In this document: in pieces, positions 16,405 through 25,318 of the stretch | Layout: every line of letters starts with the position of its first letter | Position numbering within the stretch: position 1 is the stretch's first letter | DNA from: Pseudomaricurvus sp. HS19 | GTDB taxonomy: Bacteria; Pseudomonadota; Gammaproteobacteria; Pseudomonadales; Cellvibrionaceae | Assembly (NCBI RefSeq): GCF_009857815.1 | Contig: NZ_WVVW01000001.1 | Span: forward strand, 992,001-1,056,000 | Length of the DNA stretch: 64,000 nucleotides | Direction of reading: 5' to 3' | The notes under the pieces: model-generated | Database searches by the model: none | What the model was told of the DNA's origin: nothing | What the model saw: only the letters and a program-made list of their open reading frames with translations | Made by a program: the position numbers and the translations under genes

Positions 16405-17133
16405 TCAATGTTTGATGGCGAACACCACCTGTACGGTCGCGGTAATGGTCTGCTCACCCACATTGAGCCGGGGCTCACGATCTGCCGCAGCCTCCATCAG
16501 CACGGCGGAGACCGCGGTTTTCATCATCGGCCGCTGCCACTGGGTATCCACATTGAGCTGCTGCACATCCCCAAGGCCCGCCTGCAACGGATCGAGACCG
16601 GCCACTACCTTGCGCCGGGCATGCTCCACCGCACGGCCGATTGCCTGCAGTTCCAGCTCGTCACGGTTACTGAAATCAAATTGCGGCGCCTGCAGTTGCG
16701 CCACACCCGCTTGCGCCAGCACCGAATAGACCGCAGGCAACTGCTCCAGGTCACGCAGTGTCAGGCTGAAACCGGCCCTCGCCTCGTAACCGGTGAGTTC
16801 ACGTTTGCCATCACGGGGATAGTGCCACTGCGGTGTCACGGTTACCTGCGCAGCCTGCAGGTCCTTCTTCTCCACCTGCTGCGCCAGCACTGCGTTGATC
16901 AGGCTGTCGAGCTGTTGCCTGACCGCCCCCAGGGCCGCATCCGGCTGGTCGGCGTTGGCTATAACTGCGCCGCTGATGACCGCCATATCCGGCGCTGCTG
17001 AAACTTCGCCACTGCCACTGGCGGACGCCTGTGCTACCGGAGCCACCCGTTCTGCCTGATTGCAGCCGCTGATACCCACCAGCAAAACCAAACCCAGCGC
17101 CATAAGAATCGGGTTACGACCTGTCCTGTTCAT
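16405..17133 (-). CDS. SIMPL-domain (DUF541) lipoprotein
   Basis: A 242-residue exported protein of the SIMPL/DUF541 family, broadly linked with oxidative-stress defence. The N-terminus (MNRTGRNPILMALGLVLLVG) ends in a lipobox ISGC, so it should be an outer-membrane lipoprotein. The SIMPL domain begins at ASASGSGEVSAAPDMAVISG. I chose the ATG at 17133 because GGAG lies 6 bases upstream. An ATG 12 bases earlier is also possible. Confidence 0.85.
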   Translation of the reverse strand: MNRTGRNPILMALGLVLLVGISGCNQAERVAPVAQASASGSGEVSAAPDMAVISGAVIANADQPDAALGAVRQQLDSLINAVLAQQVEKKDLQAAQVTVTPQWHYPRDGKRELTGYEARAGFSLTLRDLEQLPAVYSVLAQAGVAQLQAPQFDFSNRDELELQAIGRAVEHARRKVVAGLDPLQAGLGDVQQLNVDTQWQRPMMKTAVSAVLMEAAADREPRLNVGEQTITATVQVVFAIKH

Positions 17134-17242
17134 GTTTATCTCCATCAATTGTCTCCCTGTGGGAACTTGCCTGTTATCCTGCAGCACGGCTGCGAAGCAC
17201 CTGAGACCGCAACCTTTACCAGCAGTTCTCCCCCGCAGGGGA

Positions 17243-17248
17243 TATAAT
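17243..17248 (+). promoter_or_regulatory. Consensus -10 element upstream of yaeQ
   Basis: A perfect TATAAT sits inside the short inverted repeat CAGGG-N8-CCCTG, about 50 bases before the yaeQ start. No good -35 is visible, so an activator or repressor may act on it. Confidence 0.4.
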
Positions 17249-17298
17249 CCCTGCCCCGGCGTGCCTCCCGCAGCCTGAAAACAGACAACGGAATATCC

Positions 17299-17838
17299 AT
17301 GGCCCTCAAGGCAACCATCTACAAAGTGCGCCTGCACATCGCCGACCTCAGCCGTCACTACTATCAGCAGCATAGCCTGACAGTGGCCCTGCACCCGTCG
17401 GAAACCACCACCCGCCTGACCGCCAGACTGATTGCCTTTGCCTGTAACGCCAGTGAGACACTGGACTTCACCCGTGGCCTGAGCACCTCCGACGAACCGG
17501 ATATCTGGCAGAAGGAGCCCGATGGTTCCATCGCCCTGTGGATTGAGCTGGGACAGCCGGATGTCAGGCGCCTGCGCCAGGCCAGCGGCAAGGCTCGACA
17601 GGTGCTGGTGTACTGCTACGACAACCAGCGTGCGCAGCAGTGGCTGCAATCCCTCAATGCCGAGCGCCAGCGACTGCCCAATGTGCGAGCCGTACAATTG
17701 CCCACTGACGAACTGGAAGCCCTGGCCGCACACCTGCAGCGCGGCTCGGAATGGCACCTGACGCTGGAAGAAAACACGGTGAATATTGCCGGAGAGGACT
17801 TTGCGACAGAACTGCAGTTACAGCCATTACTGAATTAA
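17299..17838 (+). CDS. yaeQ: YaeQ family protein
   Basis: A 179-residue protein of the YaeQ family, whose structure is a PD-(D/E)XK nuclease-like fold. The sequence runs as usual for the family: MALKATIYKVRLHIADLSRHYY at the start, LSTSDEPDIWQKEPDGSIALWIELGQPD in the middle, and VYCYDNQR-WL. Its function is not established. It is divergent from the SIMPL lipoprotein. Confidence 0.95.
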   Translation: MALKATIYKVRLHIADLSRHYYQQHSLTVALHPSETTTRLTARLIAFACNASETLDFTRGLSTSDEPDIWQKEPDGSIALWIELGQPDVRRLRQASGKARQVLVYCYDNQRAQQWLQSLNAERQRLPNVRAVQLPTDELEALAAHLQRGSEWHLTLEENTVNIAGEDFATELQLQPLLN

Positions 17839-17860
17839 TGCAGCTGCCCGGTGGCGATCC

Positions 17861-18301
17861 TCAGCGGTCGCCGTCCTCGCGCTTATTGCCGGCCCCGTTT
17901 ACCCCGCTATCTCCCTCCGGATCACCCTCCTCAGGCGGCCACTGGTCCAGCACCGGCAGGCGCAGCAGATAGAGGGTTACTCCGGTGCCCACCAGCATCA
18001 GCAGCAGCGCAATCCAGCCGGAGCGCAGGATCAGGGACGATGAGAAGAGGCTGAACCAGAGCAGGATTAACACTCGATTACGGATGTGACGGGGGATGCC
18101 GCGCCCCTCTTCCCAGCTTCGCACAATCAGGCCGAAGTAGCGGTGATTGCGCAGCCAGTCATGGAAGCGCTGGCTGGAGCGGGAGAAGCACCAGGCGGCC
18201 AGGATGACAAAGGGAGTGGTGGGCAGTATCGGCAGGAAGATACCGATAATGCCCAGTACCAGGCTGGTCCAGCCCAGCGCTATCAGCACCCACCGCGTCA
18301 T
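17861..18301 (-). CDS. ybaN: YbaN (DUF454) membrane protein
   Basis: A 146-residue inner-membrane protein of the DUF454/YbaN family. It shows the signature GIFLPILPTTPFVILAAWCFSRSSQRFHDWL, with about three membrane segments and an acidic tail. Function is unknown. The start is uncertain: ATG at 18301 or GTG at 18322, the two lying in a small repeat of AGTGGCA. Confidence 0.9.
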   Translation of the reverse strand: MTRWVLIALGWTSLVLGIIGIFLPILPTTPFVILAAWCFSRSSQRFHDWLRNHRYFGLIVRSWEEGRGIPRHIRNRVLILLWFSLFSSSLILRSGWIALLLMLVGTGVTLYLLRLPVLDQWPPEEGDPEGDSGVNGAGNKREDGDR

Positions 18302-18364
18302 TGCCACTGACTTGACTGCCACTGACTAAATTGACACTGGCCGGATTGGCACAGACTGGATGGA

Positions 18365-18850
18365 TCAGTCGTGCTGATGACCGCCGACTCCATGGGCGTG
18401 GCCGTGCGACAGCTCTTCGCTGCTGGCCTCGCGCACATCCACAATCTCGATGGCAAACACCAGGGTTTTACCCGCCAACGGATGGTTGGAGTCGATATCC
18501 ACGTTTTTCAGGCCCACCTTGACCACCACCGCATCCTGCGGGCCGTGCTCGGTGTTGACCTGTACGATCTGGCCGGGCTTGATGTTGCCCTTGGTCAGCA
18601 GGTGCTTCTTGGGGATACGCTGGGTGGCGCCTTCCTGACGCACACCATAACCCTGCTCCGGGGTCAGGGTGACGTCGAAGCTGTCGCCGGCGGCCTTGCC
18701 TTCCAGCGCAGACTCCAGGCCCGCCAGCATGTTGTTATGGCCATGCAGGTAGAGGACCGGACTGCCCTCATGGGAGTCCTCAAACACCTCACCACCCTCT
18801 TCCTTCAGGCGGTAGTGGAGAGAGACAACTTTATCTTTGCTGATATTCAT
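18365..18850 (-). CDS. slyD: FKBP-type prolyl isomerase SlyD
   Basis: A 161-residue SlyD-type peptidyl-prolyl isomerase and chaperone. The FKBP domain is interrupted by the insert-in-flap domain, as usual: LYLHGHNNMLAGLESALEGK, then PEQGYG. The C-terminus is histidine-rich (HGHAHGVGGHQHD), a nickel-binding tail shorter than E. coli's. The ATG at 18850 gives the correct N-terminus MNISKDKVVSLHYRL. Confidence 0.95.
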   Translation of the reverse strand: MNISKDKVVSLHYRLKEEGGEVFEDSHEGSPVLYLHGHNNMLAGLESALEGKAAGDSFDVTLTPEQGYGVRQEGATQRIPKKHLLTKGNIKPGQIVQVNTEHGPQDAVVVKVGLKNVDIDSNHPLAGKTLVFAIEIVDVREASSEELSHGHAHGVGGHQHD

Positions 18851-18959
18851 GGGGATACCTGTTACTTGACGATACTGAGCCCGCTCTTTCTGTGAGCGGA
18901 CCATAAAACCGGCGCAGTATGCCACAGTCAACGCCTGTGGCAATGAACCCTGGACTGCC

Positions 18960-19589
18960 CTAAGCCGTGGGATTGTCATCCCCGGTGTCATTAACCACGG
19001 AGACCACCATCCCGTTCGCAGCAGCGAACTCCTGCAATGGCTGCAGTGCAGATTCAGGCAGGTCCAGTACCATATTTACCTGCTGTGTATAGCTGACTTC
19101 GACCAGATGACCACCATGCAGGTCCATCCAGTGGCGCAGCCCCTGCTCCAGGGAAAAATCCAGCTGCACCTCCCGGCGACAGAGACTGACCTGGCGGGCC
19201 AATGACAGGTCTGCCATCACCAGTTGTGCAGCCTGGCTATAGGCACGCACCAAACCACCGGCACCCAGCTTGATGCCGCCAAAGTAGCGTGACACCACCA
19301 GCATGATGTCCCCCACCTGCTTGTGCTGCAAGACGTTAAGGATCGGTTTACCGGCGGTGCCAGTGGGTTCACCGTCGTCAGACATGGCCACCGTGCCCGG
19401 CGACCAGGGATTGCCAATCAGGTAGGCCCAGCAGTGATGGCGCGCGTCGGGGAACTGCGCCTTGGCCTCAGCCAGCACCTGCAACGCCTGCTCACGGTCG
19501 CGGGCCAATGCCGCACGGGCAATAAAGCGGCTCTTTTTGATCTCATACTCCACCTGCAACGGCGCGGCGGGAACACTGTAATCACTCAT
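18960..19589 (-). CDS. yigZ: YigZ/IMPACT family protein
   Basis: A 209-residue member of the UPF0029/IMPACT family with an N-terminal YigZ domain. Conserved pieces are EIKKSRFIA, DARHHCWAYL, DDGEPTGTAGKPIL and RYFGGIKLGAGGLVRAY. A ferredoxin-like C-terminal domain follows. Proteins of this type may regulate translation, but the bacterial role is unclear. Its start overlaps the upstream gene by 8 bases, so the two are cotranscribed. Confidence 0.94.
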   Translation of the reverse strand: MSDYSVPAAPLQVEYEIKKSRFIARAALARDREQALQVLAEAKAQFPDARHHCWAYLIGNPWSPGTVAMSDDGEPTGTAGKPILNVLQHKQVGDIMLVVSRYFGGIKLGAGGLVRAYSQAAQLVMADLSLARQVSLCRREVQLDFSLEQGLRHWMDLHGGHLVEVSYTQQVNMVLDLPESALQPLQEFAAANGMVVSVVNDTGDDNPTA

Positions 19590-20160
19590 CCGTTATATCC
19601 CCTGGCAACATGGGGGTGACCAGCTCCAGCAATTGCCCGATGCGGGCGTTACTCAGCTGCCGATAGTCCGGGTAGGGACAGACAATTACGCCACGCTCCC
19701 GGTTTACCGCGAAATACTCATCCAGCCAGACCAGCTGCGGTAACGCCAGCGTCGCTGCGTAGGTCTTGCCCATCACAATGTGCACTCGGCTTTCCTGCAC
19801 GCGGCTATCCTGCACGCCGCCAGCCAACCCGCCGGGTGAGCTCTGCCAGTCGGGCGCGGAGAAGAGCAACTGCTCATGACCGTCCGCCTGCAACAGCGCC
19901 TGATCGCGATACGCCTGCCAGCTACTGAAGTGACCCTGCACCCCGGCCAGTGGCAGTTCAAAGACAAACTTGGCCAGCACGTTAAAGACCTTGCGCCAAT
20001 GGTTGCTGCTGTGGGCGACGATATGGGCGATCTCACCGGCCAGCAGCGGACGCACTGCCTGCAACTGCCGGAATTCCGGCAGCGGCGGCCGGTTGGCAAG
20101 GTAGAAGCTGATCGCTGGTTTTACTCCGCCCAACCCACAGGGGGCACTCTTCTGTGTCAC
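19582..20160 (-). CDS. Uncharacterised protein coupled to yigZ
   Basis: About 192 residues, soluble, with a conserved-looking C-terminal half (VHIVMGKTYAATLALPQLVW, then VIVCPYPDYRQLSNARI). The general pattern reminded me of glycosylase-like DUF families, but I cannot support a function. A GTG at 20160 is a plausible start; another GTG at 20208 would add 16 residues. It overlaps yigZ by 8 bases and is divergent from the YlqF-like GTPase. Confidence 0.65.
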   Translation of the reverse strand: MTQKSAPCGLGGVKPAISFYLANRPPLPEFRQLQAVRPLLAGEIAHIVAHSSNHWRKVFNVLAKFVFELPLAGVQGHFSSWQAYRDQALLQADGHEQLLFSAPDWQSSPGGLAGGVQDSRVQESRVHIVMGKTYAATLALPQLVWLDEYFAVNRERGVIVCPYPDYRQLSNARIGQLLELVTPMLPGDITDE

Positions 20161-20296
20161 ACATGGCTCCGGCGCAAAAGCCGGCACTATAACAAGCACT
20201 TCCCGCACTGTCGCGCCGACGCCTGTCGCCTCACGCTGGCTCAGCCGTTACAATGGCCGCCGTCCAGCCAACCACTCCCGAGACAGGCACCCCGCT

Positions 20297-21451
20297 ATGG
20301 CAATCCACTGGTATCCCGGCCACATGCACAAGGCCCAGAAGCAGATGAAAGAGGTTTTGCCACAGGTGGATCTGCTGATTGAGGTGCTGGATGCCCGCAT
20401 CCCCTACTCCAGCGAAAACCCGGCCATTGCCAAACTGCGAGGCGACAAGCCCTGTATCAAGGTGTTAACCAAGTGCGATCTCGCCGATGCCGACATCACC
20501 GCCCGCTGGCAGGCGTTTCTGGAACAGGAGAAAGGGGTGAAGACACTGGCGGTCAGCACCCAGGATCCCGGACGCATGAAAGCGCTGCTGGAGCTGTGCC
20601 GCAAGATGCTGCCCGCCAAGGATGCCAGTGTGAAAACCATTCACACCATGATTGTCGGCATCCCCAATGTGGGTAAATCCACACTGATCAATATTCTCGC
20701 CGATCGCATCATTGCCAAGACCGGTAACGAACCGGCGGTCACCAAAAGCCAGCAACGCATCAACCTCGGCAATGGCATCCTGCTGCTGGACACCCCCGGC
20801 ATCCTCTGGCCCAAGGTGGAGAATCCCCACAGCAGCTACCGCCTGGCTGCCACCGGTGCCATCAAGGACACCGCCATGGAGTACGACGACGTCGGCTTCT
20901 ACCTCGCGGATTACCTGCTGAAGGCCTACCCGGAGCGCCTCAGGGAGCGCTATAACCTGGATGAACTGCCCGGTACCGAGCTGGAGTTCCTGGAACAGGC
21001 CGCCACCCGCCGCGGCGCCCTGGCCAGTGGCGGGCGCGCCAACCTGCACAAGATTTGCGAACTGCTGGTGAATGAGATGCGGGCCGGCATGCTGGGTCCC
21101 GTCACCCTGGAGACGCCGGAGATGATCACCCGCGAGGAGATCGAACTGGCAGAGCAGGAACGCCTGAAAGAAGAGGAGAAAGCGGCGCGCAAGGAGCGTT
21201 TCAAGGCTGGCAGTGAACCTCGCAACCACAGTGAGGCCCAGACACAGGCACAGGCACATAAACCGAAAAAGGAAACCAAACCGGGAGCCGCAGGTAAGAC
21301 CTCCAGGATACCAAGCCGATCTGCCGCCACACCCGCAGCGAAAAAGTCGGCAGTATCCAAGGCCAAAAAACCGGGCACGCAAAAACAGGCCACAAAGGCA
21401 ACTTCCTCCCGACAGCCAGCCAATTCACCCAAGGGACGCAAGCGTAAATGA
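20297..21451 (+). CDS. ylqF: YlqF/RbgA-like ribosome-assembly GTPase with long basic tail
   Basis: A 384-residue circularly permuted GTPase of the YlqF/RbgA family, involved in large-subunit maturation. It begins HWYPGHMHKAQKQM, the family signature. The G4 motif TKCD comes first at about residue 55, then G1 GIPNVGKST at about 121 and G3 DTPGI. After about residue 290 the usual protein ends. Here some 90 residues follow, rich in Lys, Ala, Ser, Thr and Pro, apparently disordered and basic. The next gene overlaps by 4 bases (ATGA). Confidence 0.92.
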   Translation: MAIHWYPGHMHKAQKQMKEVLPQVDLLIEVLDARIPYSSENPAIAKLRGDKPCIKVLTKCDLADADITARWQAFLEQEKGVKTLAVSTQDPGRMKALLELCRKMLPAKDASVKTIHTMIVGIPNVGKSTLINILADRIIAKTGNEPAVTKSQQRINLGNGILLLDTPGILWPKVENPHSSYRLAATGAIKDTAMEYDDVGFYLADYLLKAYPERLRERYNLDELPGTELEFLEQAATRRGALASGGRANLHKICELLVNEMRAGMLGPVTLETPEMITREEIELAEQERLKEEEKAARKERFKAGSEPRNHSEAQTQAQAHKPKKETKPGAAGKTSRIPSRSAATPAAKKSAVSKAKKPGTQKQATKATSSRQPANSPKGRKRK

Positions 21452-22152
21452 CCACCACCAACCGCCGATCACTGCCAGTCTCCCTTACCATCCTGATTGT
21501 GGCAGCCGTAGCCATTGCTGTCGTCTGGCTGCTGAGACCCGACAGCGGCTCTGTCAGCCAGCTTGAGCAGGCGCCACTACCATGGAAAATCACCACCTTC
21601 GAAGACGGCACCAGCGAGGTGTTTCGCCTGCACCTGGGCGAAGTAACCGTCGCCCAACTGCTGCAACAATTGGGTGAGGATCATGAACTGGCGATCATCA
21701 GTGACGATAACGATCACAGCGGACTGGAAATCTTCTACACCAGTTTTTCCGCCGGCCCGATCAAGGGCAAGTTGATTGCCCGGGTAGACGCGGCGCAGGA
21801 GACACTGGAAACCATGCAGGCCAACGCTGCCAGTTCATCTTACATCGACACAGGCTCACGCAAGTTTTTGCTCAACGCCAGCGACCTGCAACGCATCCAG
21901 GAGTGGACCATTGCCGGCCTCGGTTTTGTGCCCACGGCTAACCTCAGTGACGAGGTGATTGTGGCCCGCTTTGGCGAACCTGCCCGTAAGGTAGCGACTG
22001 CCGATGCCGTGCACTATTTCTACCCGGAGAAAGGGGTGCATATTGCACGCAGTGACGAGGCAAAGGAGCTGGTGCAGTATGTGGCGCCGCGGGATTTTGC
22101 CAGGCTGGAACTACCGCACACTGACAGCGGCGATAGCACTCACCCCGAATAA
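21448..22152 (+). CDS. Uncharacterised membrane-anchored protein
   Basis: A 234-residue protein with a single N-terminal helix (about residues 10-29, SLTILIVAAVAIAVVWLL), probably a signal anchor placing the rest in the periplasm. Segments such as VFRLHLGEVTVAQLLQQLG and FGEPARKV are reminiscent of small secreted domains in which a protein checks its own 'FG-P' motif, but I recognise no family. It starts inside the ylqF stop (ATGA overlap) and should be translated with it. Confidence 0.75.
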   Translation: MTTTNRRSLPVSLTILIVAAVAIAVVWLLRPDSGSVSQLEQAPLPWKITTFEDGTSEVFRLHLGEVTVAQLLQQLGEDHELAIISDDNDHSGLEIFYTSFSAGPIKGKLIARVDAAQETLETMQANAASSSYIDTGSRKFLLNASDLQRIQEWTIAGLGFVPTANLSDEVIVARFGEPARKVATADAVHYFYPEKGVHIARSDEAKELVQYVAPRDFARLELPHTDSGDSTHPE

Positions 22153-22158
22153 CAATCC

Positions 22159-22794
22159 TTAGCGCTGTTCGCCGCCCTGCAGGTCCGCAGGTTGATCCAC
22201 ATCCCGCAACACCCCTGCATCGGTGACGGCTAACCGGTACAGTGCCTGCGGGTAGGCGTGAATCACCGAGCGACCGCCTTCATCGCCAGTGAGCTGTCGC
22301 AACGACCACATAAATTGACGACTGAAGATGACCGGGTGCCCCGGTTGCATGGCTGCGGGAGTCTCCCCGGGCTGGAAAAATGGCCGCACAATCAGCGGCG
22401 CATCTTCACCACGACTTTGCCGCTGCTGCCAATAACTCTGTTGCAACCGGCGATAGGTTTCCACCGCCACAAAGGGCATATCCCCCAGCACGATCATCCA
22501 GCCATCGGCGTCAGCGGAGGCCTTAACCCCCTCCTGCAGACTGACACTCATAGGCTGGGCACGACCGTCGGCGGTGACTGCCCGCCACTCAATGCCCAGA
22601 CGTTCCAACAGTGCCTGTAACGGATAGTCTTGCGCCCGCACCAGGCACAGCGGCGTCAGCCCCGCCTGCTGCAAACGCTCACAAGTGTGCTGCAACACCG
22701 GCCGGCCATCCGCCATCGGCGCCAGCAATTTATCCCCCCCAAAACGGCTGCCCTGCCCCGCAGCCAACAACAGTACCTGCAGCTCACCTTCCAT
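22159..22794 (-). CDS. MocA/MobA-like nucleotidyltransferase
   Basis: A 211-residue enzyme of the MobA/MocA group, which transfers a nucleotide to molybdopterin (CTP for MocA). The N-terminal LLAAGQGSRFGGDKLL binds the nucleotide, and VLGDMPFV near residue 100 holds the metal-binding aspartate. The genes around it point to molybdenum cofactor maturation: an XdhC homologue follows upstream on the same strand. The start is an ATG, with a TTG one codon before it. Confidence 0.88.
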   Translation of the reverse strand: MEGELQVLLLAAGQGSRFGGDKLLAPMADGRPVLQHTCERLQQAGLTPLCLVRAQDYPLQALLERLGIEWRAVTADGRAQPMSVSLQEGVKASADADGWMIVLGDMPFVAVETYRRLQQSYWQQRQSRGEDAPLIVRPFFQPGETPAAMQPGHPVIFSRQFMWSLRQLTGDEGGRSVIHAYPQALYRLAVTDAGVLRDVDQPADLQGGEQR

Positions 22795-22836
22795 CAATCC
22801 CCCCCCTGAATCATTCTTATTTTTTTGTAATGACTG

Positions 22837-23778
22837 TTACACCAATCCATGACGGGCGGCGGTCAGTTGCGCTGCCACCGACAAGGCAATCTCCATTGGC
22901 GTCTTGCTGCCGATGGGCAACCCCACCGGGCCGTGCAATCGCTGCAACTGGGCGTCGGTAATGCCGAAATGTTTCTGCAGCCGCTGCCGGCGTCCCTGAT
23001 TGGTTCTCACGGACCCCAGCGCACCGATAAAAAATGCTTCCGATTGCAAGGCTTCCAGAAGCGCCAGGTCATCCAGCTTGGGATCGTGGCTCAGGGTGAC
23101 CACGGCGGTGCGCGGGTCCGGCTGCAGATCCCGCAACACATCATCGGGATAACCGTCGCACAGCTGCCCCAGTTCAGGTCGCCATTGCGCCCGGTATTCA
23201 GGCCGCGGGTCGGCCACCAGAACCCGGTACTCCAGAGCCCGCGCCAGCTCGGCGAGATAGGCAGAGGTTTCGCCAGCACCCACAATCAACAGGCGCCATA
23301 CCGGACCGAAAATATTGGTCCAGCCCTGCGACGTGAGTTCGGCCTTGTGTTCTCCGCGATAGGCCTCGAGGGTAACTACCCCGGACGCCAACTCCACGTG
23401 GCGTGTAAGGGTGCGGCGCTGCTCAATGGCCTGCAGCAGCGGCTCCACCTCTGCGGGTGAGCGCAATGGCTCCAGCAACAGGTCCAGGCTGCCCCCACAG
23501 GGCAACTTCAGGCGCTCCCGCTCCTCTGCCGTCTCGCCGAAACGCTCCAGGGTGCACTGCTGCGGTGGCTGCTCCACCAGGCGCTGCAGCAGATCCTCCT
23601 CGATACAGCCACCGGATACCGAGCCGGCAAAGCGACCGTCGCCACACACCACCATAATCGACCCCACAGGCCTTGGTGATGTGCCGTAAGTGTTCGCCAC
23701 CGAAACCAGCGTGGCGGAAATACCCTGTTGCAGCGCCTGTTGCGCGCAGAGCAGGACTTCGTGTTGTGAACCTTGCAC
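22837..23778 (-). CDS. XdhC/CoxI family molybdenum-enzyme maturation protein
   Basis: A 313-residue XdhC/CoxI protein, which protects and sulfurates the molybdenum cofactor and delivers it to xanthine-oxidase-type enzymes. The N-terminal domain has SVANTYGTSPRPVGSIM and GGCIEEDLL. The C-terminal Rossmann domain has LLIVGAGETSAYLAELAR and VVTLSHDPKLDD. The start is a GTG with AGAGGA five bases upstream. It is followed after 42 bases by the MocA-like gene. No molybdoenzyme subunit gene is in the window. Confidence 0.9.
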   Translation of the reverse strand: MQGSQHEVLLCAQQALQQGISATLVSVANTYGTSPRPVGSIMVVCGDGRFAGSVSGGCIEEDLLQRLVEQPPQQCTLERFGETAEERERLKLPCGGSLDLLLEPLRSPAEVEPLLQAIEQRRTLTRHVELASGVVTLEAYRGEHKAELTSQGWTNIFGPVWRLLIVGAGETSAYLAELARALEYRVLVADPRPEYRAQWRPELGQLCDGYPDDVLRDLQPDPRTAVVTLSHDPKLDDLALLEALQSEAFFIGALGSVRTNQGRRQRLQKHFGITDAQLQRLHGPVGLPIGSKTPMEIALSVAAQLTAARHGLV

Positions 23779-24084
23779 AATGATCCTCTTCAGTGAGCAC
23801 CGGACAATCTTTGCCCGGCGTCGCAGCGACAGCGCACAGGCTGTCAAAACCCCAGTCGTCGCCAGAAGACAACGACCAAATATTGGTGTCAGATGACTGA
23901 CATTTTATACATCATCAGCTATCCGGTGATAGTGACGCCGGTCCCGACAGCCACTGGACTGCGGCGCGAAAACAGGGACACTGATATGGCAATAGGGACA
24001 CTGATATGGCAATAGGGCCACGCCATCAGACAGGCTCCCGGGCTTTTTGCTAGCATCGGGACAGTGTTTTACCCAGAGACCTCT
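23779..24084. other. Divergent gap between xdhC-like and SDR genes
   Basis: This 306-base gene-free region holds the 20-bp tandem repeat at 23974-24013. It also has a short AT-rich patch with TATACATC near 23907 that might serve a promoter. I see no small gene with a convincing start. Confidence 0.4.
23974..24013 (+). repeat. Two tandem copies of a 20-bp unit
   Basis: The unit AGGGACACTGATATGGCAAT occurs twice head to tail, and a further AGGG starts a third copy. It lies about 70 bases upstream of the first SDR gene. It may be a regulatory repeat or a slippage product. Confidence 0.8.
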
Positions 24085-24882
24085 ATGAATAATAACGATT
24101 TTTTGCAGAAGTACGGCCCGGTGGCCGTGATAACCGGCGCCTCCTCCGGAATCGGCGCCTCCTTTGCCGCCAACCTGGCCGCCAAAGGCTTTGACCTGGT
24201 GCTGGTGGCACGTCGTAATGATCGCTTGCAGCAGTTGGCAGACAGTTTGTACCAGCAATACCAGACAGGGGTCACTGTAGTGCAAGCCGACCTGGCCAGC
24301 GCCGATGCGTCTGAGCAGATTCTCGCAGCCACCCGCGAGCTGGATACCGGACTGCTGATCTGTAACGCCGGTTTTGGCTACAAGGGTCACTTCACCCATG
24401 GTGATCCGCAGTTGATGAGCGCCATGCTGCAGGTTAACTGCCACTCGCCCATGGCACTGGCCCAGGGCTTCCTGCCACGCCTGCAGGCACGGGGTCGCGG
24501 GGGCGTTATTTTTACCGCCTCGGTGGAAGGCCTGCTGGGCTGCCCCTACTCCGCGGTCTATTCCGCCAGCAAAGGCTTTCTGGTCAACCTGGGCGAAGCC
24601 CTGTGGGCGGAGTACGCCGCCGACCCCATCGATATACTGACCCTCTGCCCCGGCGCCACCGACACCGAAGCCCCGGCCAAACAGGGTATCGATCCGGCCA
24701 CCCTCAGCAACCTGATGTCCCCGGAGGACGTGGCACAACTGACGCTGGAGAACATCACCAACGGCCCGGTCTATATCCCCAGCGATCACTACCGCCAATC
24801 CTTTGAGCAGCTGCTCTCCCTGCCCCGTGCCCAGGCCCTGCAAGCCATGGCTGCCGGCATGAAACCGGGGTCCGGGCGATGA
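24085..24882 (+). CDS. Short-chain dehydrogenase/reductase
   Basis: A 265-residue classical SDR oxidoreductase. The cofactor motif TGASSGIG is at about residues 16-23, NAG follows (LICNAGFG), and the catalytic Y-x3-K is YSASK. The substrate is not predictable. It belongs to the same subfamily as the SDR at 26217-27029 (both start with x-YGP-x-A-I-x-GAS). I chose the ATG at 24085 (MNNNDFLQKYGP). The next gene overlaps by 4 bases. Confidence 0.92.
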   Translation: MNNNDFLQKYGPVAVITGASSGIGASFAANLAAKGFDLVLVARRNDRLQQLADSLYQQYQTGVTVVQADLASADASEQILAATRELDTGLLICNAGFGYKGHFTHGDPQLMSAMLQVNCHSPMALAQGFLPRLQARGRGGVIFTASVEGLLGCPYSAVYSASKGFLVNLGEALWAEYAADPIDILTLCPGATDTEAPAKQGIDPATLSNLMSPEDVAQLTLENITNGPVYIPSDHYRQSFEQLLSLPRAQALQAMAAGMKPGSGR

Positions 24883-25277
24883 GTGTACAGGGACTGGATC
24901 ACATCAACCTGCGCACCGCAGACATAGAAGCCACGGCGCGGTTTTATATTGAGGCCCTCGGACTGCAAGCTACCGATGTTCCCGGCGGTATCTCCTCACG
25001 CAAGGCAATTTGGCTCAAGGACAGCTGTGGCAACCCGATTCTGCACCTGCAACAAACGGAAGACAGCCACACCCCGAACGACGCCAATACCGACCCAGTT
25101 CATCACATCGCCCTGCGCTGCGATGACAAAGAGGTGATGCTGGCACGCCTGCACCGCATGAACCTGCGTCCGGCCGTCTATGAACGCGAAGCCCTCGGGC
25201 TGACACAGGTATTCCTCAAGGACCCGCACGGCGTACTGCTGGAACTGAGTTTTCACAGCCCGACACAATCACGCTGA
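24879..25277 (+). CDS. VOC-superfamily (glyoxalase-like) protein
   Basis: A 132-residue vicinal-oxygen-chelate fold protein: GLDHINLRTADIEATARFY at the start, VHHIALRCDD in the middle, and FLKDPHGVLLELSFH at the end. The histidines and glutamate of a metal site (H8, H68, E128 approximately) are in place. The reaction could be a dioxygenase or lyase step. It is translationally coupled to the SDR before it (ATGA overlap). Confidence 0.9.
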   Translation: MSVQGLDHINLRTADIEATARFYIEALGLQATDVPGGISSRKAIWLKDSCGNPILHLQQTEDSHTPNDANTDPVHHIALRCDDKEVMLARLHRMNLRPAVYEREALGLTQVFLKDPHGVLLELSFHSPTQSR

Positions 25278-25318
25278 CAGCTCCAGCGACGCAACATCAA
25301 CACATCAGGAGAACAATA

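Noticed and set aside
16184-16408. 74-codon minus-strand frame starting at the SIMPL gene stop (TGATG overlap) and running 56 bases into the thioesterase gene
   Set aside because: The stop/start overlap suggested coupling, but there is no ribosome binding site. The long overlap with a well-supported gene and the lack of any family likeness argue against it.
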